64,000 bases of DNA from Sphingomonas yabuuchiae (GTDB lineage: Bacteria; Pseudomonadota; Alphaproteobacteria; Sphingomonadales; Sphingomonadaceae): positions 124,001 through 188,000 of the forward strand of contig NZ_JACHNX010000006.1 in NCBI RefSeq assembly GCF_014199595.1. The letters are read 5' to 3'. The position numbers were made by a program, and so were the translations under genes. Shown here piece by piece: positions 55,187 through 64,000 of the stretch. The notes under the pieces were generated by a model. It made no database searches, had not been told where the DNA came from, and saw only the letters and a list, made by a program, of their open reading frames with translations. Positions within the stretch are counted from its first letter, which is position 1. Each line of letters begins with the position of its first letter.

Positions 55187-56445
55187 ATGCGCAAGCTATG
55201 GATGACGGTGACGCTGATGGCCTGCGCAACCACGCTGTCGGCCCAGGAACCCCAAAAGAAGCCGCCCTTTGCAGATCGCCTGGCGCAGGCCCGATCGCAT
55301 TTCAGCGTCGACGCCACCGGACTGCACGGCCCAGGCGCCACGACCATCGCCGATGCCGTCACCAAGGCGCGCTATGTGATGATCGGCGAGGATCATCTGT
55401 CGCGCGAAATCCCGATGTTCGCGCGCGGCCTATGCGGTCTGATGGCGCCGGACGGGCTGCGCGCCTTTGCCGTCGAGACGGGGCCCGAGGCCGCTCGGAT
55501 CGTCAACGCCCATCTCCGCCGCCCCGACCGGGTCGCGCGCCTTACCGCGTTCATGCAGACGCATCCCGATGGCATGGCCTTCCAGAATGGCCGTGACGAA
55601 AGCGACATGGCGGCCGATTGCGCCAAGATGGCCGGGCCCGACTTCGCGATCTGGGGCCTGGACCAGGAATTCTTCGGTGCGTCGGGCTTTCTGCTCGAAC
55701 AGATGCAGGCCGCACACCCCGGCCCCGTCGCCCACACCGCGATCGCACGGCTGGTCGAGCTCGACCGCGCGGCCAGCCAAAAGGCCATGGCATCGGGATC
55801 GGTCGGCGATCTGCTGATCTTCACGATCGGCGAGGCCCAGCTGGCCGACGCGGACGCCGCCATCCGGCGCGACGGCGGGCAGCGGGTTCGCGAGCTGTTC
55901 GACAGCCTGGTCGAGACGCGTGCCATCTATCTGGGTCAGAATGACGATGGCTATGCCTCGAACGGACGCCGTGCCCGTCTGATGAAGCGGACGCTGGTGA
56001 GGCATCTGGCCGAGGTCCCCAAATCGGCGCGGGTCCTGTTCAAGTTCGGCGATCTCCACGCCGCCAAGGCATCAACGGGCTCGACCAGCGAGACCTGGGC
56101 AATTTCATCGCCGAACGCGCCGAGGGCGAAGGCGCCGAGTCGCTGCACATCGCAGTCTATGGCGCCAGAGGCGTGCATGCCCTTTACAACGGCGTGGGGC
56201 GGCAGGTGCGGACCGAGCCCTTCGTCATGACCGACGATGCGGACTATGCCTGGCTCAAGGACGCGCTGGGCGGGCTCGACGGCGGCTCTTCCGAATGGAT
56301 GCTGGTCGATCTGCGCCAGCTTCGTGCCCATCCACCCAAGGATATGCCGCCGACATGGCGCAAAAAGAGCCTGCAATTCGACCTGCTGGTCGTCGCGCCA
56401 ACGCTGACCCCGTCGACATTGATGGGATCCCAGGCGACTCCCTAG
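55187..56445 (+). pseudogene. Exported Tiki/ChaN/EreA-like protein, frameshifted
   Basis: The first part (55187-56068) encodes a signal peptide (MRKLWMTVTLMACATTLSAQ) and YVMIGEDHLSREIPMFARGL, AFAVETGPEAARIVNAHLRR, resembling the Glu/His metal-site opening of the Tiki/ChaN/erythromycin-esterase superfamily. At 56066-56069 (AAGG) the frame shifts by -1: one missing G would join KFGDLHAAK to GINGLDQRDLGNFIAERAEG and the conserved tail VYGARGVHALYNGVGRQVRT up to 56445, for about 419 residues in all. It is either a pseudogene or an error in the sequence. The start ATG at 55187 is preferred over TTG 55172. Confidence 0.6.
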
Positions 56446-56564
56446 CCGTGACCAACCTTAGGTCGAGGCGCAATATCCCGTAATTACCGCGCCTAGATAT
56501 TATACCAAAATTACCGTCCGCAATCGGTTGACGCCTGCCCTATTGCGTTGCAGCAATAGCGCCC

Positions 56565-59240
56565 ATGACGACCCTGCCTCCGATCGCCAACAATGCCGAT
56601 ATCCGCTTCCTGGGCGCCCAGCTCGGCGATGTGATCCGCCGTTATGGCGGCGACGCGCTGTTCGAGGCGACCGAGGCGATCCGGCGTGCCTCGGTCGATC
56701 GCTATCGCGGGCTGGGCGAGGACGGGTCGGTCGACCTGCAACTGGAGAAACTTGCCCTCGACGAGACGCTGGATTTCGTGCGCGGCTTCATGCTCTTCTC
56801 GATGCTCGCCAATCTGGCCGAGGACCGGCAGGGCATTGCGCGCGAGCCGGGCACCGACATTGCCGAGGTGCTGGCGACGCTGTCCGAACAGGGTATCGAC
56901 CGCGAGGCCGCGATGGAACTGCTGGCGCAGGCGCTGGTCGTCCCGGTACTGACCGCGCACCCGACCGAGGTGCGGCGCAAGAGCATGATCGACCACCGCA
57001 ACCGCATCGCCGAACTGCTGGCGATGCGCGATGCGGGCCGTGACGTCACGCCCGATGGCGACGATGTGGACGCGGCGATCGGCCGCCAGATCGCACTTCT
57101 CTGGCAGACGCGCGTGCTGCGCCGCGAGCGGCTGTACGTCACCGACGAGGTGGAGACGGCGCTGTCCTATTTGCGCGACGTGTTCCTGCCGGTACTGCCC
57201 GCTTTGTACCAGCGCTGGGACAAGGCGTTCGGGGCGCGCGTGCCCGCTTTCTTACGCCCCGGTTCTTGGATCGGCGGCGACCGCGACGGCAATCCCTTCG
57301 TCACCGCCGAGTCGTTGACCACCGCGCTCGCCCAGGCGGCGGACGCGGTGCTGACCCATTATTGCGAGGGGGTGCATGCGCTGGGTGCCGAGCTGTCGAT
57401 CTCGACCGGCCATGTGCAGGTGGACGAGGCGGTGCTGGCGCTGGCCGATGCCAGCGGCGACGAGGCGCTGAGCCGCTCGGACGAGCCCTATCGCCGCGCG
57501 CTGTCGGGCATTTATGCGCGGCTTTCGGCCACGCATCAGAAGCTGACCGGCAAGACCCCGCCGCGCCCCGGCCGCCTGACCGGCGAACCCTATCCCGACC
57601 CAAAGGCGCTCCGCACCGATCTGGTCGCGATCGCGCGGGGGCTGGCCGCACAGGGCGACGGGGCGCTGGCGAGCGGCGGCGCGCTCGGGCGGCTGATCCG
57701 CGCGGTCGAGACGTTCGGCTTCCACCTCGCCACGCTCGACCTGCGGCAGAATTCGGCGGTGCATGAACGCGTCGTCGCCGAGCTGCTGAAGGTCGCCGGG
57801 GTCGAGGCGGATTATCTGGCCCTGGACGAGGAGGCGCGCGTCGCGCTGCTCCGTCGCGAACTGGCCAATGCCCGGCCGCTGTTCAGCCATTATGCCGACT
57901 ATTCGGACGAGACCCGCTCCGAACTGGCGATCGTCCAGGCCGCCGCCGATGCCCATGCCACCTATGGGCCGAAGTGCATCACCAACTATATCGTCTCGAT
58001 GGGCAAGTCGGTGTCCGACCTGCTCGAAATCAATCTGATGCTGAAGGAATTCGGCCTCTACCGCCCCGGCGAGCCCGCCACCGCCGCAATCATGGCGGTG
58101 CCGCTGTTCGAGACGATCGAGGATCTGGAGGCAGGCCCCGAGATCATGCGCGCCTATTTCGCGCTGCCGGAGATCGCCGCGATCGTCCGCGCGCGGGGCC
58201 ATCAGGAGGTGATGATCGGCTATTCGGACTCGAACAAGGATGGCGGCTATCTGACCTCCACCTGGTCGCTGTCCAAGGCGTCGAGCGCGTTTCGCCCGGT
58301 CTTCGACGATCTGGGCGTCAGGATGCAGCTGTTCCACGGGCGCGGCGGCGCGGTCGGGCGCGGCGGCGGCAGCGCCTTTGCCGCGATCCGGGCCCAGCCG
58401 CATGGCACGGTGCAGGGCCGCATCCGCATCACCGAACAGGGCGAGGTGATCGCGGGCAAATACGGCACGCGCGATTCGGCGCTGACCAATTTGGAAGCCA
58501 TGGCGTCGGCGACGTTGCTGGCCAGCCTGGAGCCGGACCGGCTGTCGGCGGCGGACACCGCGCGCTTTACCGCCGCGATGGAGGAACTGTCGGCGACCGC
58601 CTTCTCCACCTATCGCGGGCTGGTCTATGGCACCGAGGGTTTCCGTACCTTCTTCCGCCAGATGACCCCCATCGCCGAAATCGCGGGCCTGAAGATCGGC
58701 AGCCGCCCGGCCAGCCGCAAGAAGTCCGACGCGATCGAGGATCTGCGCGCCATCCCCTGGGTGTTCAGCTGGGCACAGGCGCGCGTCATGCTGCCGGGCT
58801 GGTACGGCGTCGGCACCGCGATCGCGAATTTCGAAGACAAGGCGCTGCTCGCAGAGATGGCGAAGAGCTGGCCCTTCTTCGCCGCAACGCTGGCGAATAT
58901 GGAGATGGTGCTGGCCAAGTCCGACATCGGCATTGCGCGGCGCTATGCCGGGCTGGTCGAGGACGAAGCCCTGCGCGATGCGATCTTCGGGCGAATCCAT
59001 GACGGCTGGCACCGCGCGCGCGACGGCCTGTTGACCGTCACCGGCCAGACACGCCTGCTGTCCGACAATCCGGCGCTGGAGGCGTCGATCCGCCTGCGCC
59101 TGCCCTATATCGAGCCGCTCAACCTGTTGCAGATCGAACTCATGAAGCGCCACCGCGCAGGCGAGGACGATCCGCGCATCGGCGAGGGCATCCTGTTGTC
59201 GATCAACGGCATCGCCACGGCGTTGCGCAACAGCGGGTAA
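56565..59240 (+). CDS. ppc: Phosphoenolpyruvate carboxylase
   Basis: Ppc carboxylates phosphoenolpyruvate to oxaloacetate and refills the citrate cycle. The 891-residue product has VLTAHPTEVRRKSM (catalytic His region), FRTFFRQM, GYSDSNKDGGYLTS and FHGRGGAVGRGGG, and the terminal NGIATALRNSG matches the family end. Length is normal for bacterial enzymes. Confidence 0.97.
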   Translation: MTTLPPIANNADIRFLGAQLGDVIRRYGGDALFEATEAIRRASVDRYRGLGEDGSVDLQLEKLALDETLDFVRGFMLFSMLANLAEDRQGIAREPGTDIAEVLATLSEQGIDREAAMELLAQALVVPVLTAHPTEVRRKSMIDHRNRIAELLAMRDAGRDVTPDGDDVDAAIGRQIALLWQTRVLRRERLYVTDEVETALSYLRDVFLPVLPALYQRWDKAFGARVPAFLRPGSWIGGDRDGNPFVTAESLTTALAQAADAVLTHYCEGVHALGAELSISTGHVQVDEAVLALADASGDEALSRSDEPYRRALSGIYARLSATHQKLTGKTPPRPGRLTGEPYPDPKALRTDLVAIARGLAAQGDGALASGGALGRLIRAVETFGFHLATLDLRQNSAVHERVVAELLKVAGVEADYLALDEEARVALLRRELANARPLFSHYADYSDETRSELAIVQAAADAHATYGPKCITNYIVSMGKSVSDLLEINLMLKEFGLYRPGEPATAAIMAVPLFETIEDLEAGPEIMRAYFALPEIAAIVRARGHQEVMIGYSDSNKDGGYLTSTWSLSKASSAFRPVFDDLGVRMQLFHGRGGAVGRGGGSAFAAIRAQPHGTVQGRIRITEQGEVIAGKYGTRDSALTNLEAMASATLLASLEPDRLSAADTARFTAAMEELSATAFSTYRGLVYGTEGFRTFFRQMTPIAEIAGLKIGSRPASRKKSDAIEDLRAIPWVFSWAQARVMLPGWYGVGTAIANFEDKALLAEMAKSWPFFAATLANMEMVLAKSDIGIARRYAGLVEDEALRDAIFGRIHDGWHRARDGLLTVTGQTRLLSDNPALEASIRLRLPYIEPLNLLQIELMKRHRAGEDDPRIGEGILLSINGIATALRNSG

Positions 59241-59245
59241 AAGCG

Positions 59246-59650
59246 GTGGCGGATTTCGTCGTTCATTACGAGGGCGGCCTGCGCTGTCATGTCGCCCATC
59301 CCGATAATGGCGCGGTGCTGGTCATGGACGCGTCGCAGGAACTGGGCGGGCGCGGCGAGAATTTCTCGCCCAGCGACCTGCTGTCGGTGTCGCTGGGCGG
59401 CTGCGTGCTGAGCATCATGGCGATGGCGGGCCGCGTCGCCGGACTGGAACTGGCGGGCGCGACGGCGACAGTGACCAAGCAGATGGGCAATGCGCCGCGC
59501 CGGATCACGACGCTAGGCGTCACGGTCCGGGTGCCGGGGCGATATGATACGGCGCAGCGCAAGCGATTGGAGGCCGCAGCGGCCGCATGCCCGGTTCATG
59601 CGGTACTGGGAATCGACGCGCCGATCGCCATTATCTGGGACGAAGAGTGA
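59246..59650 (+). CDS. OsmC family protein
   Basis: A 134-residue protein with the OsmC fold: GENFSPSDLLSVSLGGCVLS has the reactive cysteine, and AAAAACPVHAVLGIDAPI has the second, so it could reduce organic hydroperoxides. The start is GTG 59246, five bases after ppc. OsmC proteins protect against peroxide stress. Confidence 0.9.
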   Translation: MADFVVHYEGGLRCHVAHPDNGAVLVMDASQELGGRGENFSPSDLLSVSLGGCVLSIMAMAGRVAGLELAGATATVTKQMGNAPRRITTLGVTVRVPGRYDTAQRKRLEAAAAACPVHAVLGIDAPIAIIWDEE

Positions 59651-59694
59651 TTCTCGTTATTCCTCCCTTGCAAAGGCGAGGAACAGGCCTGAAC

Positions 59695-60051
59695 CTACCG
59701 CCTCTTCTGCCGCGCTTCCTCCGCCGTGAACCCCTCGACCATCGCGCGGAAGGTCGCTTCCGCCACATCCGGGCTTACCCCCTGCGTCGCGGCCTTTTCC
59801 CGGATGCGCGTCAGAATTTGCCGAATCCGCGCCTCGTCCCGCACGGTCGCGGCGGAGGTCTTGAAGCGCCCGGCCTGCGCCACATAGCGCGACCGCTCGG
59901 CCATCAGGCGCAGAATTTCGTCGTCGATCCGGTCGATGTTGGTGCGCACTTCACCCAGAGTCCGGCAGCAGGGCGTGGCAGGCACCTCTGCCGGGGCGGG
60001 CGCGGATAGTAGGATGGCGAAAAGCGTGGAGCAAACGGGCAACAGGCGCAT
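59695..60051 (-). CDS. Exported AroQ-type chorismate mutase
   Basis: A 118-residue protein with a signal peptide (MRLLPVCSTLFAILLSAPAP) and an AroQ-type helical domain: LGEVRTNIDRIDDEILRLMA, ERSRYVAQAGRFK and DEARIRQILTRIREKA contain the arginines and lysine that bind chorismate. Such exported mutases are known in a few bacteria. An adjacent Cys-Cys (TPCCRTL) is unusual. A PchB-like pyruvate lyase is an alternative. Confidence 0.83.
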   Translation of the reverse strand: MRLLPVCSTLFAILLSAPAPAEVPATPCCRTLGEVRTNIDRIDDEILRLMAERSRYVAQAGRFKTSAATVRDEARIRQILTRIREKAATQGVSPDVAEATFRAMVEGFTAEEARQKRR

Positions 60052-60183
60052 CCGGAATCTCCGACATGGACGGATATCCGGCCCGGTAGGGCCGCATTTC
60101 TTTCGCCGCCAGTGACATCGCCGTCACGTTGAGGTGATCCGATGCCTGCCCTTCCAAGGGAGGAATGAGTCGGATAATCCGCC

Positions 60184-60831
60184 TTACCCCACCCGGTCGC
60201 GCTCGGCCTGTTCCATCACCGCCGCCATCGCCCGATCACCAAACGCGTCCGATGCCGCCAGTCCGGCGATCACGCCGCGCCGGTTGGGCTCGGGGTGATG
60301 CTGGGCGATCTTCCACACCCCCTCCAGCCGGGCAACGTGCAGGGTCAGGCCGACGATGCCGCGCTGCAAGCCATAGATGAAATCCACAGGCGCATCGTCC
60401 ATCGACCAGGGTTCTGCCCGGCCCGCTTCCCGCGTCTCCGTCAGGCGCGCCAGATGGGCCGCCAGCCATTCGGGATCGCGCGTGACGGACAGGACCCCAT
60501 GCGCCTGTACCACCACATAATTCCAGGTCGGCACGACCTTCCCATGCTCGCGCTTGGTCGGATACCAGCCGGGATGGACATAGGCATGCGGCCCCTGGAA
60601 GATCGCCAGTGCCGCCGTACCACCCTCGGCCAGCCGCCAGACTGGATTGGCGAGCGCCACATGCCCTTCCAGGATCAGCGCCTCGCCATCGCGCGTTGCG
60701 ATCATCGGCAACGAGACCGCCTCGGGTACGCCATCACGTATCACGACCAGCGAAGCGAGGCCGATTTCCGCCACGGCCTTCAACAGCACCTCTTCCCGCG
60801 TCTCGCGAAAGGCACGCGGCGGATAGCTCAT
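60184..60831 (-). CDS. PaiB-like FMN-binding negative transcriptional regulator family protein
   Basis: A 215-residue protein of the PaiB family with a flavin-binding split-barrel: YPPRAFRETREEVLLKAV, FQGPHAYVHPGWYPTKREHG, KVVPTWNYVVVQAHGVLSV and the C-terminal LEGVWKIAQHHPEPNRRGVI. The family is named for a Bacillus regulator, but many act as FMN proteins. Its ATG overlaps the ogt stop by four bases. Confidence 0.92.
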   Translation of the reverse strand: MSYPPRAFRETREEVLLKAVAEIGLASLVVIRDGVPEAVSLPMIATRDGEALILEGHVALANPVWRLAEGGTAALAIFQGPHAYVHPGWYPTKREHGKVVPTWNYVVVQAHGVLSVTRDPEWLAAHLARLTETREAGRAEPWSMDDAPVDFIYGLQRGIVGLTLHVARLEGVWKIAQHHPEPNRRGVIAGLAASDAFGDRAMAAVMEQAERDRVG

Positions 60832-61325
60832 GCAAGCGCCAGCGTCGGCTCGCCGCGTTCGTGTGCGAGCAGCCATTGCTTGACCGCCAGTCCGCCCGCA
60901 AAGCCGGTGAGCGTGCCGTTCGCGCCGATCACCCGGTGGCAGGGCGTCACGATCGACAGGGGGTTGCGCCCGTTCGCCGCTCCGACCGCGCGCGATGCCC
61001 CCGGCCGCCCGATCGCGGTGGCGAGCGCGGCGTAGCTGCGCGTCTCGCCATAGGGAATGGCGTTCAAGCCGGTCCACACCGCCTTCTGAAAATCGGTGCC
61101 GACGGGATCGAGCGGCAGGTCGAACACGTGGCGCTCCCCCGCGAAATATTCGGTCAGCTGGCGCACCGCCTCCGTCAGGATCGCGTGCGCCGGATCGCCC
61201 TGTCGTTCGGGCAGCATCACCCGCCCCACCCGTTCCTCGGCCCAGAGGACCGCGCGCAGGCCCTGCTCGCTCGCCACGAGGGTCAGCTCGCCCACCGGCG
61301 AGGCCATGGTGCATTGGCTCAACAT
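60828..61325 (-). CDS. ogt: Methylated-DNA-protein-cysteine methyltransferase
   Basis: Ogt removes methyl groups from O6-methylguanine by a suicide reaction. The 165-residue product has the active-site cysteine in NPLSIVTPCHRVIGANGTLTG, RAVGAANGRNPL and the DNA-binding helix-turn-helix FQKAVWTGLNAIPYGETRSY. The start ATG at 61325 (MLSQCTMASPV) is supported by AAGG upstream. It is coupled to the PaiB-like gene. Confidence 0.93.
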   Translation of the reverse strand: MLSQCTMASPVGELTLVASEQGLRAVLWAEERVGRVMLPERQGDPAHAILTEAVRQLTEYFAGERHVFDLPLDPVGTDFQKAVWTGLNAIPYGETRSYAALATAIGRPGASRAVGAANGRNPLSIVTPCHRVIGANGTLTGFAGGLAVKQWLLAHERGEPTLALA

Positions 61326-61375
61326 GGGCGCGACCTTAGCGCAGGGACGTGTCCGAAGCGTCCCGCTTCTTGCGG

Positions 61376-61771
61376 TCAAAGCTGAAAGAAGGGTGCGGCG
61401 ATCTCGGGCGTCACGCGCAGCAATCGGCCGGTGGCGCGGTCGATCAACGCCCAGGTCGTCACCGCCTCCACCTTCACCCGGCCTTCGGCATCCAGAAAGC
61501 GGACATGCCGGTCGAAGCGCGCGCCCTTGGGCGGGTCCGGCACCCAGGTTTCGGCAGTCACCGTCTCGCCCGCCACGACATTGCCGCGATAGTCGATCTC
61601 GTGCCGCGTCACGACCCAGACATGGGCGGCGGCATGTTCGGGGGGCACGACCGATTCCCAATGCGCGCCCGCAATCGCCTGAATCCACTGGACCCAGACG
61701 GCGTTGTTCACATGGCCCAGCTCGTCGATATGATCGGGCTGGGCGGTGAAGGTCATGGTGAAGCGGCTCAT
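61376..61771 (-). CDS. 4-hydroxybenzoyl-CoA-thioesterase family protein
   Basis: A 131-residue hotdog-fold protein with HIDELGHVNNAVWVQWIQA (catalytic Asp/His region typical of 4HBT/YbgC), VTRHEIDYRGNVVAGETV and ARFDRHVRFLDAEG. It hydrolyses acyl-CoA thioesters; the substrate is unknown. Its start overlaps the stop of the DedA gene by four bases, so the two form an operon. Confidence 0.9.
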   Translation of the reverse strand: MSRFTMTFTAQPDHIDELGHVNNAVWVQWIQAIAGAHWESVVPPEHAAAHVWVVTRHEIDYRGNVVAGETVTAETWVPDPPKGARFDRHVRFLDAEGRVKVEAVTTWALIDRATGRLLRVTPEIAAPFFQL

Positions 61772-62373
61772 GCCTGTTCGTCCGTTTCCCTGTATCGCAA
61801 CCACAGCGCGCGGACGCCCCAGCCGATCGCGGCGGCGACCATCACCAGCCCGGCCGCCATCAAGATGTGCGGCAGTGTCGGGCGATAGCGCGCGGCGAGT
61901 TCGTGAAACGCCTCGCCGAACAGATAACCGATGCCGGTGAAGATCGCTGCCCAGCATAAGGCGGATGCGGCATTGACCGCGACGAACAGCCGGGTCGACA
62001 CATGGCTGGTGCCCAGCGCCACCGGGCTGATCGTGCGCAGGCCATAGAGAAAGCGGAAGGCGAAGATGAAGCCGACCGGGTAACGCTCCATCAGCTTCGT
62101 GACGCGCGTATAGACCCGCCGCTTGCGCAACTTGCCCACCCAGCGCCCGTCGCGTGCCCGCCGGCCGATGGTGAAGAAAACCTGGTCCGCCAGGAACGAC
62201 CCGATCGCCGCAGCGAGAAAGGCGGCGGGCCAGCCGATCAGCCCCTGATGCGACAGGATGCCTCCCGTCACGACCGCCGTCTCTCCCTCCAACCCGGCGC
62301 CGAGCGCGATGGCCGCAACGCCGTAGCGCGCGACGATCGCCTCTATGCTCAGGATTCGACTCCCATCTGCCAC
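61768..62373 (-). CDS. DedA family inner-membrane protein
   Basis: A DedA/SNARE-associated type transporter. The family motifs are GAGLEGETAVVTGGILSHQG, GSFLADQVFFTIGRRAR, ERYPVGFIFAFRFLYGLRTI and SPVALGTSHVSTRLFVAVNA, with membrane segments through the length. No ATG starts it: the GTG at 62373 is used here (about 201 residues), overlapping the oligopeptidase stop by 25 bases; a CTG at 62352 is possible. Function may be lipid flipping or membrane potential. Confidence 0.87.
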   Translation of the reverse strand: MADGSRILSIEAIVARYGVAAIALGAGLEGETAVVTGGILSHQGLIGWPAAFLAAAIGSFLADQVFFTIGRRARDGRWVGKLRKRRVYTRVTKLMERYPVGFIFAFRFLYGLRTISPVALGTSHVSTRLFVAVNAASALCWAAIFTGIGYLFGEAFHELAARYRPTLPHILMAAGLVMVAAAIGWGVRALWLRYRETDEQA

Positions 62374-64000
62374 AGGATGAAGGCGTGCTCCTCCGCGCCC
62401 TCTCGCAGGCTCTCGAACCGGCCCGACTTGCCGCCATGCCCGGCACCCATATTGGTCTTGAGCAGCAGCAGATTGTCGTCGGTCTTGGTCGCGCGAAGCC
62501 GGGCGGCCCATTTGGCGGGCTCCCAATAGGTGACGCGCGGATCGTTCAGCCCGCCCGAGATGAACATCGGGGGATAAGCCTGCGCCTTCACATTGTCATA
62601 GGGGCTGTAGCTGCGGATCAGCTCGAACGCCGCCTTGTCCTCGATCGGGTTGCCCCATTCGGGCCACTCGCCCGGCGTCAGCGGCAGTTCGGCATCCATC
62701 ATCGTGTTGAGCACGTCGACGAACGGCACATCGGCGATCACTGCGCCCCACAGCTCGGGATCGGAATTGACCACCGCGCCCATCAGCTCGCCGCCCGCCG
62801 AGCGGCCTGCGATGGCGATCTGGCCCGCCTGGGTCCAACCGCCCTCGATCAGCCCCTTCGCCACGTCGACGAAATCGTGGAAGGTGTTGGTCCGCTTTTC
62901 CAGCTTGCCGTCCAGATACCATTGCTGGCCCAGATCGTCGCCGCCCCGGATATGCGCGATGGCATAGGCGAAGCCGCGGTCGAGCAGGCTCATACGCCCC
63001 GTCGAAAAGCCGGGCGGGATAGCATAGCCATAGGCGCCGTACGCATAGAGGAACAGCTTGCCCGATCCGTCGCGCGGAAAGTCCTTGGGATAGACGATCG
63101 ACACCGGCACCATCGTCCCGTCGCGGGCCGCGATCTTCAGCCGCTCGGTCCGGTACTTGTCGCCGTCATAGCCCGACGGGATTTCCTGCACCTTCAGCAC
63201 GGTCAGCCCGCCGGTCGCGACGTCGTAATCATAGACGGTGCCCGGCGTGACCATGGATTCGTAACCCAGCCGCAGGACCGAGACGTCGTATTCGGGATTG
63301 TCGCCCAGGCCCGCCGTATAGCTCGCCTCGGGAAAGTCGATCCGCTGGGGTATGGTCGGCGTGTCGTAGCGGTGGATGGCGATGCGGTCCAAGCCGTCCT
63401 CGCGCCCCTCGACCACGAAGAAGTCCTTATAGCACTCCACCCCGGTCATGTAGAAATGCGGGTTGGGCGCGATCAGCTCGTGCCAGTCGCCGGGATTGTC
63501 GATCGAGGCGGTGCAGAGGCGGAATTGCGGGTCCACATCGTTGGTGTGGATGAACAGCGTGCCGTCATGCTCGTCCACGTCATATTCGCGGCCTTCTTTG
63601 CGGGGGGCGACCAGAATCGGTTCGGCGAACACATTGTCGGCAGGCAGCAGCCGCACCTCGCTGGTGACGTGATCGCCGGTCGCGATCACGATCCAGTTGC
63701 GCGCGGAGGTTTCGGCGACGGCGACGCGGTAACCCTCGTCATCCTCATGGAACAGCTCGACATCGTTCTCGACCGGCGTGCCCAGCTTGTGGAAGCGCGC
63801 ATTGTCGGTGCGCCACTGCGCATTCGCCACGCCATAGAGGAAGCCGCTATCGTCGGCGACCCAGACGATCTCCGACAACATGCCGGGAATGACCTCGGGC
63901 AGATGCTCGCCCGTCGTCAGGTCCTTGATCCGCACCTCGAACCGTTCCGAGCCATTGTCGTCGATCGCATAGGCGAGGTAACGGCCATTGTTGCTGATCG
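62349..64000 (-). CDS. ptrB: Oligopeptidase B (S9 family serine peptidase), N-terminus outside window
   Basis: The C-terminal ~550 residues of a cytoplasmic S9A peptidase. The catalytic Ser is in IAIAGRSAGGELMGAV, the Asp in GGLNDPRVTYWEPAKW and the His in NMGAGHGGKSGRFESL. The preceding part is the beta-propeller. Reading continues past the right edge of the window (SNNGRYLAYAIDDNG...), so the start lies outside. The overall match is to PtrB. Confidence 0.94.
   Translation of the reverse strand, partial: ISNNGRYLAYAIDDNGSERFEVRIKDLTTGEHLPEVIPGMLSEIVWVADDSGFLYGVANAQWRTDNARFHKLGTPVENDVELFHEDDEGYRVAVAETSARNWIVIATGDHVTSEVRLLPADNVFAEPILVAPRKEGREYDVDEHDGTLFIHTNDVDPQFRLCTASIDNPGDWHELIAPNPHFYMTGVECYKDFFVVEGREDGLDRIAIHRYDTPTIPQRIDFPEASYTAGLGDNPEYDVSVLRLGYESMVTPGTVYDYDVATGGLTVLKVQEIPSGYDGDKYRTERLKIAARDGTMVPVSIVYPKDFPRDGSGKLFLYAYGAYGYAIPPGFSTGRMSLLDRGFAYAIAHIRGGDDLGQQWYLDGKLEKRTNTFHDFVDVAKGLIEGGWTQAGQIAIAGRSAGGELMGAVVNSDPELWGAVIADVPFVDVLNTMMDAELPLTPGEWPEWGNPIEDKAAFELIRSYSPYDNVKAQAYPPMFISGGLNDPRVTYWEPAKWAARLRATKTDDNLLLLKTNMGAGHGGKSGRFESLREGAEEHAFILWQMGVES

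Overview
This 64 kb window is a GC-rich, gene-dense piece of an alphaproteobacterial chromosome, most likely from Sphingomonas or a close sphingomonad. The evidence is the rnhB-ccrM pair, the carotenoid genes crtY, crtI and crtB, an RlmN and a CcrM of alphaproteobacterial type, two Tat-exported ferritin-like proteins, egtB/egtD, and short palindromic intergenic repeats that recur throughout. I see no insertion sequence, prophage, CRISPR array, rRNA or tRNA gene. Several genes have lost pieces.

Layout: 0-5.8 kb holds the end of a bestrophin-like channel, thiD, rnhB, ccrM (the GANTC methyltransferase, with a cell-cycle-style promoter), folP and a DnaQ-like exonuclease. 5.8-8.9 kb is a three-gene signalling unit: a CHASE3 histidine kinase, a single-domain receiver and a receiver-kinase hybrid. 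9-15.7 kb carries an exported methyltransferase followed by gyrB, recF and dnaN on the minus strand, interrupted by one small exported protein on the plus strand. 15.8-21.1 kb has an outer-membrane barrel, a phosphatase with a small exported protein, a NYN-domain putative RNase translationally coupled to rlmN, and cfa. 21.1-26.8 kb has an exported molybdopterin oxidoreductase with a cytochrome b, a flavin reductase, a pair of paralogous unknown genes around a truncated DUF3617 gene, a TauE/SafE exporter and a rhodanese-like/phosphatase-like protein. An exact FNR/FixK-type site lies upstream of the second paralog.

26.9-36.5 kb is the carotenoid neighbourhood: a beta-propeller protein, crtY-crtI, two exported proteins, an Atm1-type ABC exporter, then crtB-LOG on the other strand. 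36.6-45.4 kb has csbD, recQ, an acetyltransferase, a membrane hydroxylase overlapping a DUF2141 gene, MipA/OmpV, an Ivy-like lysozyme-inhibitor candidate, DUF1810, ung, a PhnA-like protein, an orphan short antitoxin and an unknown membrane-associated protein. 45.6-52.9 kb has riboswitch-controlled thiC, two ferritin-like genes, egtD-egtB (ergothioneine) and a cobalamin adenosyltransferase. 52.9-64 kb has a HIG1-like protein, gluQRS, an HNH nuclease, an EF-hand lipoprotein, a frameshifted exported protein, ppc, OsmC, an exported chorismate mutase, a PaiB-like protein, ogt, a thioesterase, DedA and most of an oligopeptidase B.

Many neighbours overlap by the 4-base ATGA arrangement (crtY/crtI, crtB/LOG, NYN/rlmN, the molybdopterin/cytochrome pair, ogt/PaiB, thioesterase/DedA), which indicates translational coupling. 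The points I find most worth follow-up are the ccrM promoter architecture, the structured hairpin upstream of the NYN-rlmN pair, the paralog pair with the FNR-type site, and the set of recurrent palindromic intergenic repeats.
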